Notes: generated by a model from the letters alone, not told the origin. A stretch of 64,000 nt of DNA from Paeniglutamicibacter psychrophenolicus (GCF_030812255.1 NZ_JAUSSH010000001.1:124001-188000), one strand, 5' to 3'; positions 9,695-18,754 are shown, numbered from the stretch's first letter. Made by a program: numbers and translations.

Positions 9695-10588
9695 CTAGGA
9701 CGTGAAGGGCAGCCGCGGATCGATCGACTCCTGGTCCCAGGTGCCTCGAACCCAGCCGTGGTGGGGGTCGTCGCTGATCAGCCACTCGCGCACCCGGCCC
9801 GGCCCGGCCATGACATTGAGGTAGTACAGGTCGTAGCCCGGTGCCGCCATGGCCGGCCCGTGCCAACCGTAGGGAACCAGTACGACGTCGCCGGTGCGCA
9901 CCTCGACGTTCACATCGATGGGGCGTTCATCGGAGGCGTAGACGCGGGCGTAGCCCACCGGATCGCTCGTCTCGGGGGCGGGTGAATCCTTGGCCACGCG
10001 GGTCTCGAAGTAGTAGATCTCCTCGAGATTGGACTCCCCGACCTTCTCTTCGTCGTGCTTGTGCGGGGGATAGGAGGACCAGTTGCCTGCCGGGGTGATG
10101 ACCTCGCAGACGATGAAGCGGTCGGCCTCCAGCGCCGCGGGCGTGCCGAAGTTGTGGACCTGGCGCGAGCAGTTGCCCGCTCCGCGAATTTCAACCGGCG
10201 TCTGGGCAGCCGTGACCAGTCGCGTGGGATAGGCGGCCTGGGCCGGTGCCAGGGCCACGGCAAAGCGGCCACCTGCCGCAGAAGAGACCGTCACAGCGGT
10301 GTCGATGCCGGTGTACAGGACGTCCGATGGCCCGCTAAACACCGAGGGGCGCCCCGCAAGTTCATGATCCTGACCGTCAACCGCGGCGGTGAAGGCCCCT
10401 TGCAGCGGGACGATGATGCGTTCCTCCGCTGCCGCAGGCATCGACAGCGATTCGCCGGGTGCAAGGACCGCGATCTTGATGCCGGTATGCGCCCAACCGG
10501 GGACATCCAGCTGTGAATCAGCTGCGCCGATCGATGTTTGCCATGCTCCGTCGGTGGCTGTTCCGGCCGGATATACCCAATCTGTCAA
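9695..10588 (-). CDS. iolB: 5-deoxy-glucuronate isomerase IolB
   Basis: The 297-residue double-cupin protein carries the IolB landmarks: the GNCSRQVHNFG segment, and the metal-binding PPHKHDE with the later DVVLVPYGWHGP. IolB isomerises 5-deoxy-D-glucuronate to 2-deoxy-5-keto-gluconate in myo-inositol breakdown. The reading starts at a TTG (10588) with AAAGGG upstream, 38 bases after the GntR gene, so the two are probably co-transcribed. It is one of two unambiguous iol enzymes in the window, with iolE at 22 kb. The enzymes acting just before and after it (IolD, IolC, IolA) are not in the window. Confidence 0.93.
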   Translation of the reverse strand: MTDWVYPAGTATDGAWQTSIGAADSQLDVPGWAHTGIKIAVLAPGESLSMPAAAEERIIVPLQGAFTAAVDGQDHELAGRPSVFSGPSDVLYTGIDTAVTVSSAAGGRFAVALAPAQAAYPTRLVTAAQTPVEIRGAGNCSRQVHNFGTPAALEADRFIVCEVITPAGNWSSYPPHKHDEEKVGESNLEEIYYFETRVAKDSPAPETSDPVGYARVYASDERPIDVNVEVRTGDVVLVPYGWHGPAMAAPGYDLYYLNVMAGPGRVREWLISDDPHHGWVRGTWDQESIDPRLPFTS

Positions 10589-10625
10589 GGTGCTGCCCTT
10601 TCGAGGTTCTTGGTGCCCGGCATTT

Positions 10626-11366
10626 CTAGCGCTGGACGAGAGTCATTTCAAAGCTGTATGAATCAGCCCGGTACACGTGGCTGCCGGTCTCCACGCTGCG
10701 GCCGGTGTCATCGACCGCCGTGCGTTCCATGGTCACCAGCGCAGAGCCCTCGGAGACCTTCAGCAGCGGGGCCTGGTAGTCGTTGGCGATCATGGCGCCG
10801 ATCCGCTGGTTGGCCAGACGGAAATTCACGCCGGCATCACGCAGGATCTGGTAGAGCCCGCGCTCGTTGAGCGACTCCTCGTCGATGGTGACGATGTCGT
10901 CGCGCACCCAGTTTTCCATCAGCGCCAGCGGGCTGCCGTCCACGCTGCGCAGGCGCGTGAAGTGGTAGACCTGCACCCCGGCCGGGAGCTTCATCAGGTC
11001 GGCCACGCGTTTGTCGGCAGGTCCGTGGCTGAAGCTCAGCGACTCGGTGGTCGGGGTTTTCCCGGAACGTTCCAGGTCGTCGTTGAGGCTGGACAGTTCA
11101 AGGTGTCGACGCACTTGGCTGGAGACGACCTGTGTTCCCACGCCGCGCTTGCGCACCAGGAGCCCCGAACGGACTAGCTCGTCCATGGCCTTGCGCATGG
11201 TTGGCCGTGAAAGGTTCAGGCGCTGCGCCAGGTCGATCTCGTTCTCCAGGCGACTGCCGGCTTCCAGTGTTCCGTCGTGGATGGCGGTCTCGATGCCCTG
11301 GACAATCTGGTGGTAAAGCGGCACGGGAGACGAGCGGTCAATCTGGATATTCAGGTCCAAGCTCAA
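10626..11366 (-). CDS. GntR-family regulator with UTRA ligand domain (HutC subfamily)
   Basis: This regulator of about 246 residues has an N-terminal winged helix (residues 14-78, PLYHQIVQGIETAI and SRPTMRKAMDELVRSGLLVRKRGVGT) and a C-terminal UTRA effector domain (about 100-240). The start is a TTG at 11366 with a strong GGAGG six bases before it. It is followed by iolB in the same direction and so probably controls inositol genes. The upstream gap holds TGTCTTATCA (reverse strand of 11410-11419), similar to the TGTCnTGACA boxes before the binding-protein genes at 15.1 and 16.4 kb. It could therefore be the regulator that reads those boxes, although the LacI protein is the alternative. Confidence 0.88.
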   Translation of the reverse strand: MSLDLNIQIDRSSPVPLYHQIVQGIETAIHDGTLEAGSRLENEIDLAQRLNLSRPTMRKAMDELVRSGLLVRKRGVGTQVVSSQVRRHLELSSLNDDLERSGKTPTTESLSFSHGPADKRVADLMKLPAGVQVYHFTRLRSVDGSPLALMENWVRDDIVTIDEESLNERGLYQILRDAGVNFRLANQRIGAMIANDYQAPLLKVSEGSALVTMERTAVDDTGRSVETGSHVYRADSYSFEMTLVQR

Positions 11367-11494
11367 TTGTTTCCTCCATGAAACCCGTCGGCATTACGCA
11401 CGAATAGTTTGATAAGACATTCTAACTTGAGTTGAGCATAGCAGTCCAGATTCCCGCGGAGGAGGCGGGTTCCCCATCGGTTCAGGTCAGGGGT

Positions 11495-12565
11495 TCAGCA
11501 TGTCGGGCACGGTTGGTTTTCCGCCTGTGGCACGGGGACCTCGGTGCCGCCGAGGGTGGCGCTGAGCCGGGCCGCATCCAAAACCCGCAGGCAGGCAATG
11601 GCCTCGCAGGCGCACACCGGCAAGGGTGTCTGGTGGCGCACGGAGTCGACCAGCAATTCGTAGTAGGCGTGGTACCTGCCCTGGGCGGAGGCCACCGGCG
11701 CCGTTCGGCCGCCGGCAGCCAGGATGGCATCGACCGGGTCGAAGCCCCAGGTTCCCGGGTTGTCCGCGGGGCGTTGTCCCTCCAATAGGGCCTCGGCCTG
11801 GATGTCGTTGCCCCGGAGCGTGAGCAGGCCGTCCTCGCCTTGGGCCCGGAGCAGTCGTTGGCCCTGTTCCGCCAGCTTGTTCGCGGACAGCCAGCTGGTG
11901 ACGCCGCTGGCATGGTCGAGTCGAATGGTGAATGCCGAGTCGTTGACTCCCCATGAGGTGTGCGTCCATGTCATGCCGGCCGCGACGTTGTCGACCGGGC
12001 CAAAGAGCCACAATGCCTGGTCCACCAAGTGGCTCCCCAAATCCAGGAGGGCTCCACCGCTGGAGGCCGATTCGACGGATCGTGGTTCGTTTTGGTCGAA
12101 CACCGATTCCAGGCTGTGCAGCGGACCGAGCCGGCCCTCGGCAAGCACCGCGCCCAGCGTTGCGATGTTGGTGTCCCACCGGCGGTTTTGGTAGACGCCC
12201 AGGCGTGCCCCGGAGGCCTCGGCGTATGCGGCCAACTCGCTGGCCTGACCGGCATCCATGGCAAAGGGCTTGTCCAGGATCACCACTGCGCACGAATCCA
12301 AGGCCTCCCTGACCAGCTTTTCCCGCCCAGGGGCGGGCACCGAGAGCACCAGGACATCGATGCCCGATGCCACCAGGGATGCAAGGGAGTCGTGGGCGCG
12401 GACCCCGGGGTGCTCGATCGCCAGGTCGGCGCGCCGAGCGGCCGAGGTTGTCACGACTCCTGCCAGCACGGCGCCGGCTGCGGCTTCGATGACGGGGGCG
12501 TGGAAGTATCTTCCTCCCCAGCCGTAGCCAACCAGTCCAATGCGGACATCGGGTTGTTCACTCAT
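11495..12565 (-). CDS. Gfo/Idh/MocA-family oxidoreductase, YvaA/IolW-like
   Basis: The protein is about 356 residues from the ATG at 12565, which puts the Rossmann motif (VRIGLVGYGWGGR) right at the N-terminus. An ATG at 12616 would add 17 residues without a good ribosome site. The cofactor-site motif reads LDKPF instead of EKP. The segment VYQNRRWD, about residues 120-130, is typical of the YvaA/IolW scyllo-inositol dehydrogenase branch. The likely role is NAD(P)-dependent interconversion of an inositol isomer and its inosose. It lies in a minus-strand run with another Gfo/Idh gene upstream and the GntR-iolB pair downstream. The exact substrate is inferred. Confidence 0.85.
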   Translation of the reverse strand: MSEQPDVRIGLVGYGWGGRYFHAPVIEAAAGAVLAGVVTTSAARRADLAIEHPGVRAHDSLASLVASGIDVLVLSVPAPGREKLVREALDSCAVVILDKPFAMDAGQASELAAYAEASGARLGVYQNRRWDTNIATLGAVLAEGRLGPLHSLESVFDQNEPRSVESASSGGALLDLGSHLVDQALWLFGPVDNVAAGMTWTHTSWGVNDSAFTIRLDHASGVTSWLSANKLAEQGQRLLRAQGEDGLLTLRGNDIQAEALLEGQRPADNPGTWGFDPVDAILAAGGRTAPVASAQGRYHAYYELLVDSVRHQTPLPVCACEAIACLRVLDAARLSATLGGTEVPVPQAENQPCPTC

Positions 12566-12675
12566 TTCCGGTGGCACTTCCTCTTCGGTGTTTGCAGTGG
12601 CCTTGGAGTCTGGCATGTGTTGGTTCGCGGCGGCGGGCCAGGTCCTGCGCCCCCCGCCGCGGGGACCGGTTCCTT

Positions 12676-13857
12676 CTAGATGGTGACGAGCTTTCCGTTG
12701 GCCTGTGCCGAGGCGGCGACCGCGGCCAGGACCTCCATGTTCCGCACGCCCTCTTCGAACGTGGCGCAGCGCGGCAGCGATTCCGCCTCGGACACTCCGG
12801 CAACCTCTTCGAGGAAGGCGCGCGCCTGGTAGGCGAAGGCCTCGTTCTGGCCGAATCCGACACTGGGCGCATCCATGGGCAGGCCGCCGGCCAGGTACGG
12901 GTGCTCAGGGCCGAGGATGACCTGGCGGTAGCCATTTTGTGCGCTGGTGCCCTCGTTGAGGAAGAGCTCGATCTCTGCGGGCCGGCGCTGGTCGAACCGG
13001 GCTGACCCGTTGGCGCAGAACACCTCGAAGATCAGGGAGTTGGCGTGGCCCGCGGCGACGCGGGAGACCTCGAATCCGCCGGAGCCGCCATTGGCGAATT
13101 CCGCTGAGAAGGCGGCGTAGTCGTCGTTTTCCACCGGTTCGAAAGTGTCGCTGACCGGGGTGTGGTCGTGGCCCATGACGGCTCCCAGGGGCAGCGGGCG
13201 TTCCTTGATGACGGTGCTCAGCCGTCCGCCGCTGACGGCGGTGATGTCACCGCAAAGGAACTCGGAGACATAGGCCAGGTGGCTTCCCACGTCGGCCAGG
13301 GCGCCCGAACCGGCCCCGCCCTTGTAGCGCCAGCTCATGGGCGCTGCGGCATCGAATCCGTAGTCGGTCCAGTAGCGGCCGCTGAAGTGCAGGACCTCGC
13401 CCAGCACTCCGGTGCGGATCAGATCGCGGATGTAGGCAATGCCGGGGGTGCGGCGGAACGTGAATCCGACACGTGCGATCCCGCTGGCCTTGGAAGCGAG
13501 CTCGGCCATGGCGCGGGCGTCCTCCATGGTGTCGCTCAGCGGCTTTTCACACAGCACATGCTTGCCGGCCGCCAACAGCCCCTCGACGGCCTGGCGGTGC
13601 AGGGAGTTGGCGATGACGACGCTGACAACATCGATGTCGTCGGCCTCGGCAATGGCCTGCCAGCTGCTGTCCGTGCGTTCGTAGCCAAAGCGGCGCGCGG
13701 CCAGCGAACCGAACTCCGGGTTCATGTCCCCGATGGACACGAGCCTGATGGGCGGCAGGACGGGGGAGTAGAGCGTGGAGGCGCTGCGGAAGGCGGCGGC
13801 GTGGGCCTTGCCGGCCATGCCTGCGCCGATGACGGCAACCCTGATTTCATTCGACAT
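12676..13857 (-). CDS. Gfo/Idh/MocA-family oxidoreductase
   Basis: The 393-residue dehydrogenase has the Rossmann motif VAVIGAGMAGKAHAAAF at residues 7-23 and the cofactor/catalytic motif CEKPLS. The C-terminal substrate domain includes the GGAGSGALADVGSHLAYVSEFL helix that holds the catalytic His of this family. The start is the ATG at 13857 behind AAGGAG. It is divergent from the LacI gene, with a palindromic operator in the 139-base gap, and therefore probably regulated by that LacI protein. It resembles inositol or sugar dehydrogenases. The substrate cannot be assigned from sequence. Confidence 0.88.
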   Translation of the reverse strand: MSNEIRVAVIGAGMAGKAHAAAFRSASTLYSPVLPPIRLVSIGDMNPEFGSLAARRFGYERTDSSWQAIAEADDIDVVSVVIANSLHRQAVEGLLAAGKHVLCEKPLSDTMEDARAMAELASKASGIARVGFTFRRTPGIAYIRDLIRTGVLGEVLHFSGRYWTDYGFDAAAPMSWRYKGGAGSGALADVGSHLAYVSEFLCGDITAVSGGRLSTVIKERPLPLGAVMGHDHTPVSDTFEPVENDDYAAFSAEFANGGSGGFEVSRVAAGHANSLIFEVFCANGSARFDQRRPAEIELFLNEGTSAQNGYRQVILGPEHPYLAGGLPMDAPSVGFGQNEAFAYQARAFLEEVAGVSEAESLPRCATFEEGVRNMEVLAAVAASAQANGKLVTI

Positions 13858-13926
13858 TGGGTGTCTCCTTGGAAACTAAAAAGCGGGGGGATGGTGGTGA
13901 CATTTGCTGATGATGCCCTAGACTGT

Positions 13927-13938
13927 TGGAGCGCTCCA
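13927..13938. promoter_or_regulatory. LacI-family operator
   Basis: TGGAGCGCTCCA is a perfect 12-bp palindrome with the central CG and GAGCGCTC core typical of LacI-family operators. It lies in the divergent gap between the LacI gene and the Gfo/Idh gene at 12676-13857, which suggests autoregulation and control of the dehydrogenase. Confidence 0.7.
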
Positions 13939-13958
13939 TATGAACGTTACGGTTGTCC

Positions 13959-13973
13959 ATATGTCCTGTCAAT
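13959..13973 (+). promoter_or_regulatory. TGTCCTG box upstream of the LacI gene
   Basis: ATATGTCCTGTCAAT, 23 bases before the LacI start, is one base off the ATATGTCCTGACAAT found before the second binding-protein gene (16444-16458). It is also close to the copy before the first (15111-15125). It is probably a recognition site shared by the three promoters. Confidence 0.45.
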
Positions 13974-13996
13974 CTTTTTTCGCGAAGGGTTTGAAA

Positions 13997-15022
13997 ATGA
14001 CCGAAACCGCCACATCTGCCCGGCTCCGGGAAGGGCAGCGTCCCACCATCTACGACGTTGCCAAGCGGGCAGGGGTGTCAAAGTCCCTGGTGTCCCTGGT
14101 GCTGCGCGGTTCACCCAACGTCTCTGCGGAACGGCGCACCGCAGTGGAGTCGGCGATAGCCGAACTGAACTATCGGCCCAGCCGGGCTGCCGCCGCGCTG
14201 GCTGGAAGCCGCACCGGAACCATCGGGGTCATCATCGACGACTACCGGAACCTGTGGTTTGTCGACTTCCTGCATGGCGTGCAGGAAGTGCTGGCCGAGC
14301 GTGGCATCCGGGTTGCGGTGGCTGACAGGTCGTTCAACGCCCATGTGGACACCTCGCCGCTGGAGGGGTTTCTGGCCATGCGGGTCGATGGGATCGTCGT
14401 TGCCTCCGAACCGAGCCCAGAGATGGGCGATGGGATCGGCGTGCCGTCCGTCCTGGCGGGAAACCGGCTCCGGCGAATTCCCGGGGCGGACGTCGCCACC
14501 AGTGACGACAGACGCGGAGGCAAGCTGGCTGCCGACCACCTGCTGGGCCTGGGGCACCGGAAAATCGGCCATGTGACGGGCGGGGGCGGCTCGGCCCGCG
14601 AGCGCGCCGCGGGATTCGTCAACGCACTCCACGAGGACGGGATTGAACCGGTGGTGCTGGGGGATGCGGGAACTTCCGAGCAGGACGGCTTTCACTTCAC
14701 CAAGATGCTGCTGCAGGCCAACCCCGAGACCACTGCAGTCTTTGCGGCCAACGATTCGATGGCCATGGGCGCGGCCGCGGCCATCAAGGACCTGGGGCTG
14801 CGGGTTCCGGAGGACATATCCCTGCTCGGTTACGACAATTCCCCGTTGGCATCCTCAAACCTGTTGCGGCTGACGACGGTGGATGCCCTGAATCTCGAGG
14901 TCGGGCGGCAGGCCGCTACGGCATTGTTGGCGCGCTTCGACGGAGCGGAGCAGGAAGCGACCACAAGCCTGGTTGAGCCCCGGCTCGTGGTGCGCGGATC
15001 CACTGCGAGGGTGGCTAGCTAG
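13997..15022 (+). CDS. LacI-family transcriptional regulator
   Basis: The 341-residue protein has the N-terminal LacI helix-turn-helix (PTIYDVAKRAGVSKSLVSLVLRG, about residues 16-38) and a periplasmic-binding-protein-like effector domain (GTIGVIIDDY onward, ending DNSPLASSNLLRLTTVD). The start is the ATG at 13997, because the helix-turn-helix then falls at the usual distance from the N-terminus. It sits between the minus-strand dehydrogenase genes and the plus-strand importer genes. A 12-bp palindrome in its promoter region fits its own operator. It probably responds to an inositol or an inositol-derived metabolite. Confidence 0.9.
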   Translation: MTETATSARLREGQRPTIYDVAKRAGVSKSLVSLVLRGSPNVSAERRTAVESAIAELNYRPSRAAAALAGSRTGTIGVIIDDYRNLWFVDFLHGVQEVLAERGIRVAVADRSFNAHVDTSPLEGFLAMRVDGIVVASEPSPEMGDGIGVPSVLAGNRLRRIPGADVATSDDRRGGKLAADHLLGLGHRKIGHVTGGGGSARERAAGFVNALHEDGIEPVVLGDAGTSEQDGFHFTKMLLQANPETTAVFAANDSMAMGAAAAIKDLGLRVPEDISLLGYDNSPLASSNLLRLTTVDALNLEVGRQAATALLARFDGAEQEATTSLVEPRLVVRGSTARVAS

Positions 15023-15112
15023 GGGGCCGCGCCCAAGCGCACAAGGCGCGCCAATCATTGAATAGATGAATGGCGTTTCTTTGGCATGCCATTTTATATT
15101 AGTAAAAATATT

Positions 15113-15133
15113 TGTCCTGACAATCTATTGACT
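15113..15133 (+). promoter_or_regulatory. TGTCCTGACA box overlapping a probable -35 region (binding protein 1)
   Basis: The dyad TGTC-CT-GACA (15113-15122) is followed at 15128-15133 by TTGACT, a plausible -35 element. The same arrangement, TGTCCTGACAAT then TTGAC, occurs at 16446-16467 before the paralogous gene, with 16 of 18 bases identical. Confidence 0.5.
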
Positions 15134-15265
15134 TCTCGAAATTAACAAATCATGCTCGATTGTGAACGAACGAGTGGCCGACCCGAGGTCCCGCCGCACA
15201 CACCTGCCAGTTCCCGAGGCAATCGCAATCGCAATCAATTCACTTTCATTTCGAGGAGCATTCCC

Positions 15266-16261
15266 ATGTCCAGAAAATTTTCTTGGCGCACGGCTTCGGC
15301 TGCGCTCTTGCTGATTCCCGCGCTCGGCCTCACCGCCTGTTCCAGCCAGGGTGGGCGAGCCCCCGAGCCGGACGCCTCGGCACAGGGTGCCGTCGCCGAC
15401 ACCCCGCGTCTCAAGGTTGCGATGATCACCCACGCCCCGGCCGGGGACACCTTCTGGGACATTGTCCGCAAGGGTGCGGAGGCCGCGGCGGCCAAGGACA
15501 ACATCGACCTGCAGTACCTCAGTGACCCCGAGGGCGGGAACCAGGCCCAGCTCATCGAGCAGGCCGTGGACCAGGGCGTTGACGGCATCGCCGTGACCCT
15601 GGCCAAGCCGGACGCCGTGGCCGGCGCCCTGGCCAAGGCGAAGGCGGCGGGCATTCCCATCACCAGCCTCAACGGCGGCGAGGACCGCTACAGGGAGTTG
15701 GGTGCCTTCGCGAATTTCGGCTCCAACGAACGTGCAGCCGGAGAGGCCGTGGGGCAAAAGCTTCTCGATGAGAACTACAAGAAGCCCATTTGCGTCATCC
15801 AGGTCCAGGGGCACGTGGGGCTCGAGGCGCGCTGCGCCGGGGTGAAGTCCAAGATCCCCGCCACCGAGGTCCTCTACGTCCAGGGCACCGATATGACCCA
15901 GGTGCAGTCGACGACGACCGCGAAGCTGCAAACTTCGAAAGACGTGGACGTCATCATCGGGCTGGGTGCACCCATCAGCCTGACGCTGCTGAAATCCGTT
16001 GCCGAGGCCAACAGTTCGGCCAAGGTCGCATCCTTTGACATGAACGCCGAAATGGCCCAGAAGATCGTGGACGGCGAGATCCTCTTCACCGTCGACCAGC
16101 AGCCATGGCTCCAGGGCTATGAGTCGGTCGATGCGATTTGGCTCGACTCCGTGGGTGGCTTCGCCCTGGGTGGGGGGCAGCCGGTGCCGACCGGCCCGAG
16201 CATCGTGGACAAGGACAACGCAAAGGCCGTGCTGAAGTTCGCCGAGGAAGGCCTGCGCTAG
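15266..16261 (+). CDS. Sugar/inositol-binding lipoprotein 1 of an ABC importer
   Basis: The 331-residue product has a lipoprotein signal (MSRKFSW, hydrophobic core, Cys25 in LTAC) and a mature type I periplasmic-binding fold (LKVAMITHAPAGDTFWD near residue 50, ending in TGPSIVDKDNAKAVLKF). The start at 15266 follows GAGGAG. It is a full-length paralogue of the next gene, with the same length and the same motif order. It probably delivers a cyclitol to the permease and ATPase at 17.7-19.7 kb. It has its own promoter and its own downstream hairpin, so it may be transcribed as a single gene. Confidence 0.9.
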   Translation: MSRKFSWRTASAALLLIPALGLTACSSQGGRAPEPDASAQGAVADTPRLKVAMITHAPAGDTFWDIVRKGAEAAAAKDNIDLQYLSDPEGGNQAQLIEQAVDQGVDGIAVTLAKPDAVAGALAKAKAAGIPITSLNGGEDRYRELGAFANFGSNERAAGEAVGQKLLDENYKKPICVIQVQGHVGLEARCAGVKSKIPATEVLYVQGTDMTQVQSTTTAKLQTSKDVDVIIGLGAPISLTLLKSVAEANSSAKVASFDMNAEMAQKIVDGEILFTVDQQPWLQGYESVDAIWLDSVGGFALGGGQPVPTGPSIVDKDNAKAVLKFAEEGLR

Positions 16262-16272
16262 CAGAAGGCTGT

Positions 16273-16311
16273 GACGGGTGGGGAAGCTCCTCGTTTTGCT
16301 TCCTCCCCGTC
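16273..16311 (+). terminator. Hairpin after binding-protein gene 1
   Basis: GACGGGTGGGGAAGC pairs with GCTTCCTCCCCGTC around TCCTCGTTTT, a stem of about 14 bp with one bulge, 11 bases after the stop codon. There is no long T-run, so termination strength is uncertain. The rest of the 341-base gap to the next gene holds the second TGTCCTGACA promoter and a TTGGCGCCAA palindrome at 16511-16520. Confidence 0.6.
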
Positions 16312-16445
16312 CTTGGCCGTGGCGCTCCTGGGCATCCCGCCACAGGGAATCCTTGACATTCCGGGACTTGATGGGTGTTCCGGCCGGTGTGGAGCGGCAT
16401 CACGCGTGCGTAACAATCACCCCAAGGTAAGGGCTGATGTAAATA

Positions 16446-16467
16446 TGTCCTGACAATGTCTTGACAT
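16446..16467 (+). promoter_or_regulatory. Tandem TGTCnTGACA boxes and -35 of the second importer promoter
   Basis: TGTCCTGACA (16446-16455) and TGTCTTGACA (16457-16466) are two dyads placed 11 bases apart, one helical turn. The second contains TTGACA (16461-16466), which can serve as a -35 box. A regulator bound here would sit directly on the polymerase site. Confidence 0.55.
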
Positions 16468-16602
16468 GTGTGACTGTAGTCACGATGATCGATGGAAAGG
16501 GAAAAGCTTGTTGGCGCCAATGGCGCCTCCGACACTTGGCTGGAGCCCCTTTGGCCGTCTTGGATCAACGAGGCGAGCCCACGACTCAAGGAGATTCTTG
16601 TA

Positions 16603-17598
16603 ATGTCAAAGTTTTCCTGGCGCAAAGCCGCGGTGGCAGCGCTCATTGTCCCTGCCCTCGGCCTGGCAGCGTGCTCAAGCGGCGGCGGACGGGCACCTGA
16701 AACAGCCAATGGTGGCGATGCAGGCGCTGTTGCCGCGACACCGAAAATCAATGTCGCCCTAATCACCCACGCTGCACCCGGTGACACCTTCTGGGACACC
16801 GTGCGCAAGGGTGCCGAGGAAGCGTCCGTCAAGGACAACGTCGACCTGCAGTACCTTTCGGACCCGGACGGCGGACGCCAGGCCCAGCTCATCGAACAAG
16901 CCGTCGACCAGAAGGTCGATGGCATAGCCGTCACGCTAGCCAAGCCGGACGCGCTGGCGTCTGCACTGAAAAAGGCCCGCGATGCCGGTATCCCGGTGGT
17001 AAGCCTGAACGCAGGCGAAGACCGCTACAAGGAACTCGGCGCCTTCACCCACTTCGGTTCCAATGAAAAACTCGCAGGCGAGGCCGTCGGCGAGAAGCTC
17101 GCGGCAGACGGCTTCAAGCACCCCGTTTGTGTCATCCAGGAACAAGGTCACGTCGGCCTTGAGAATCGTTGTGCGGGTGTCAAGGAAAAGGTCCCCGGAT
17201 CGGAGATCCTCTACGTGCAAGGCACCGACATGACCCAGGTCCAGTCAACTGTCACGGCCAAGCTCCAGGCCAGCAAGGACGTCGATGTCGTCATCGGGCT
17301 CGGCGCACCGTTCACCCTGACCATCCTGAAGTCGGTTGCCGGCGCCAATTCGGATGCCAAGGTTGCGTCCTTTGACATGAACCCCGAACTCGCCCAGCAA
17401 ATCGTCGACGGAAACGTCCTTTTCACTGTTGACCAGCAGCCCTGGCTGCAGGGATACGGCGCCGTGGATGCGCTATGGCAGAACACCCGCGGCGGTTTCG
17501 AGATCGGCGGCGGCCAGCCGGTGCTGACGGGTCCGGCCATCATTTCCAAGGACAACGCCGCAGCGGTCCTCGAATTCGCCGAACAGGGTATCCGCTAA
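16603..17598 (+). CDS. Sugar/inositol-binding lipoprotein 2 of an ABC importer
   Basis: This is the second binding protein of 331 residues, with lipid-attachment Cys24 (LAAC). Its mature segments INVALITHAAPGDTFWD and VDQQPWLQGYGAVDALW nearly repeat those of the gene before it. The start at 16603 has AAGGAG nine bases upstream. A perfect hairpin separates it from the permease gene only 72 bases away, so it probably leads the operon and is made in excess over the membrane subunits. The paralogue pair looks like a recent tandem duplication. The two copies may have different ligand ranges or different expression levels. Confidence 0.9.
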   Translation: MSKFSWRKAAVAALIVPALGLAACSSGGGRAPETANGGDAGAVAATPKINVALITHAAPGDTFWDTVRKGAEEASVKDNVDLQYLSDPDGGRQAQLIEQAVDQKVDGIAVTLAKPDALASALKKARDAGIPVVSLNAGEDRYKELGAFTHFGSNEKLAGEAVGEKLAADGFKHPVCVIQEQGHVGLENRCAGVKEKVPGSEILYVQGTDMTQVQSTVTAKLQASKDVDVVIGLGAPFTLTILKSVAGANSDAKVASFDMNPELAQQIVDGNVLFTVDQQPWLQGYGAVDALWQNTRGGFEIGGGQPVLTGPAIISKDNAAAVLEFAEQGIR

Positions 17599-17613
17599 CA
17601 GTCAAAGACCCAC

Positions 17614-17645
17614 GTGGCGGCGGTGGATTAAACCACCGCCACCAC
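17614..17645 (+). terminator. Intra-operon hairpin between binding protein 2 and permease genes
   Basis: GTGGCGGCGGTGG pairs with CCACCGCCACCAC around ATTAAA, 15 bases after the stop codon and 26 before the permease start. Hairpins in this position commonly cause partial termination or protect the upstream message. There is no T-run. Confidence 0.55.
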
Positions 17646-17670
17646 GGACCAACGGAAAGTAATTCACATC

Positions 17671-18726
17671 ATGACGAACACACTCCTCACCCCGCCGACC
17701 GCCCCCAAGGTGGCCGATGAGCGGGTGGCGTCCAAAGGCGCCATCTCCACGCTGTTGGGTCGCCCGGAATTCGGTGCCCTCGTCGGCGCGGTTGCCATGT
17801 TCGCTTTCTTCGCTTTCGTGGCCCCCGTATTCCTGCAGCCTTCATCCTTCGCCACGGTGCTTTACGGGTCCTCGACCATCGGGATCATGGCGGTGGGCGT
17901 CTCGCTGCTGATGATCGGTGGAGAATTCGACCTTTCCACCGGCGTTGCGGTGATTTCCTCGGCACTGAGTGCTTCCCTCTTTTCTTGGTACTTCGGAACC
18001 AATGTGTGGGTGGGTGTGGTGCTCGCGCTCGTCGTCTCGCTGGCCGTCGGATTCATCAACGGCTGGATCTTGATCAAGACCAACCTTCCTTCCTTCATTG
18101 TCACGCTGGCCACGTTCCTGATGCTGACCGGCCTGAACCTGGGATTGACCCGATTGATCGGAGGCTCGGTTTCCACCCCCTCGATCGCCGACATGGATGG
18201 GTTCGAATCGGCACGGGCGATCTTCGCCTCATCGGTGAACATCGCCGGGGTCGAAGTGAAGATCACCGTGTTCATTTGGATCGCCTTGGTGGCAGTGGCC
18301 TCCTGGATCCTGCTGCGAACCCGTATTGGCAACTGGATCTTCGCCGTGGGCGGCGACGCAAATGCCGCACGCGCAGTGGGTGTACCGGTAATCCGCACCA
18401 AGATCGGACTGTTCATGGGGGTGGGCTTCTGTGCCTGGATCCTGGGAATGCACAATCTTTTCGCTTTCGCCACGGTCCAGTCCGGTGAGGGCATCGGCAA
18501 CGAATTCCTCTACATCATCGCCGCCGTCATCGGCGGATGCCTGCTCACCGGCGGCTACGGCTCGGCAGTGGGCGGGGCCATCGGCGCCTTCATCTTCGGC
18601 ATGGCCAACAAGGGCATCGTCTACGCCGAGTGGAACCCGGACTGGTTCAAGTTCTTCCTGGGCCTGATGCTGCTGCTGGCCACGATCGTGAACCTGGTCG
18701 TGAAGAAACGTGCCGAGACCAAGTAG
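17671..18726 (+). CDS. ABC transporter permease, sugar/cyclitol type
   Basis: The 351-residue integral membrane protein of the BPD_transp_2 family has 8-10 hydrophobic segments. Family stretches include [35 protein letters not shown], and [21 protein letters not shown] near the C-terminus. It forms the channel for the binding protein just upstream and the ATPase just downstream (28-base gap). This gene set resembles the FrcBCA fructose and inositol importers. The inositol-type neighbours favour a cyclitol substrate. Confidence 0.9.
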   Translation: MTNTLLTPPTAPKVADERVASKGAISTLLGRPEFGALVGAVAMFAFFAFVAPVFLQPSSFATVLYGSSTIGIMAVGVSLLMIGGEFDLSTGVAVISSALSASLFSWYFGTNVWVGVVLALVVSLAVGFINGWILIKTNLPSFIVTLATFLMLTGLNLGLTRLIGGSVSTPSIADMDGFESARAIFASSVNIAGVEVKITVFIWIALVAVASWILLRTRIGNWIFAVGGDANAARAVGVPVIRTKIGLFMGVGFCAWILGMHNLFAFATVQSGEGIGNEFLYIIAAVIGGCLLTGGYGSAVGGAIGAFIFGMANKGIVYAEWNPDWFKFFLGLMLLLATIVNLVVKKRAETK

Positions 18727-18754
18727 CAGCGCAAGGAACCAAGGAGCCAATTCC

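Noticed and set aside
16511-16520. TTGGCGCCAA palindrome before binding-protein gene 2 as a LacI site
   Set aside because: It is short and unlike the TGGAGCGCTCCA operator. In GC-rich DNA such palindromes arise by chance.
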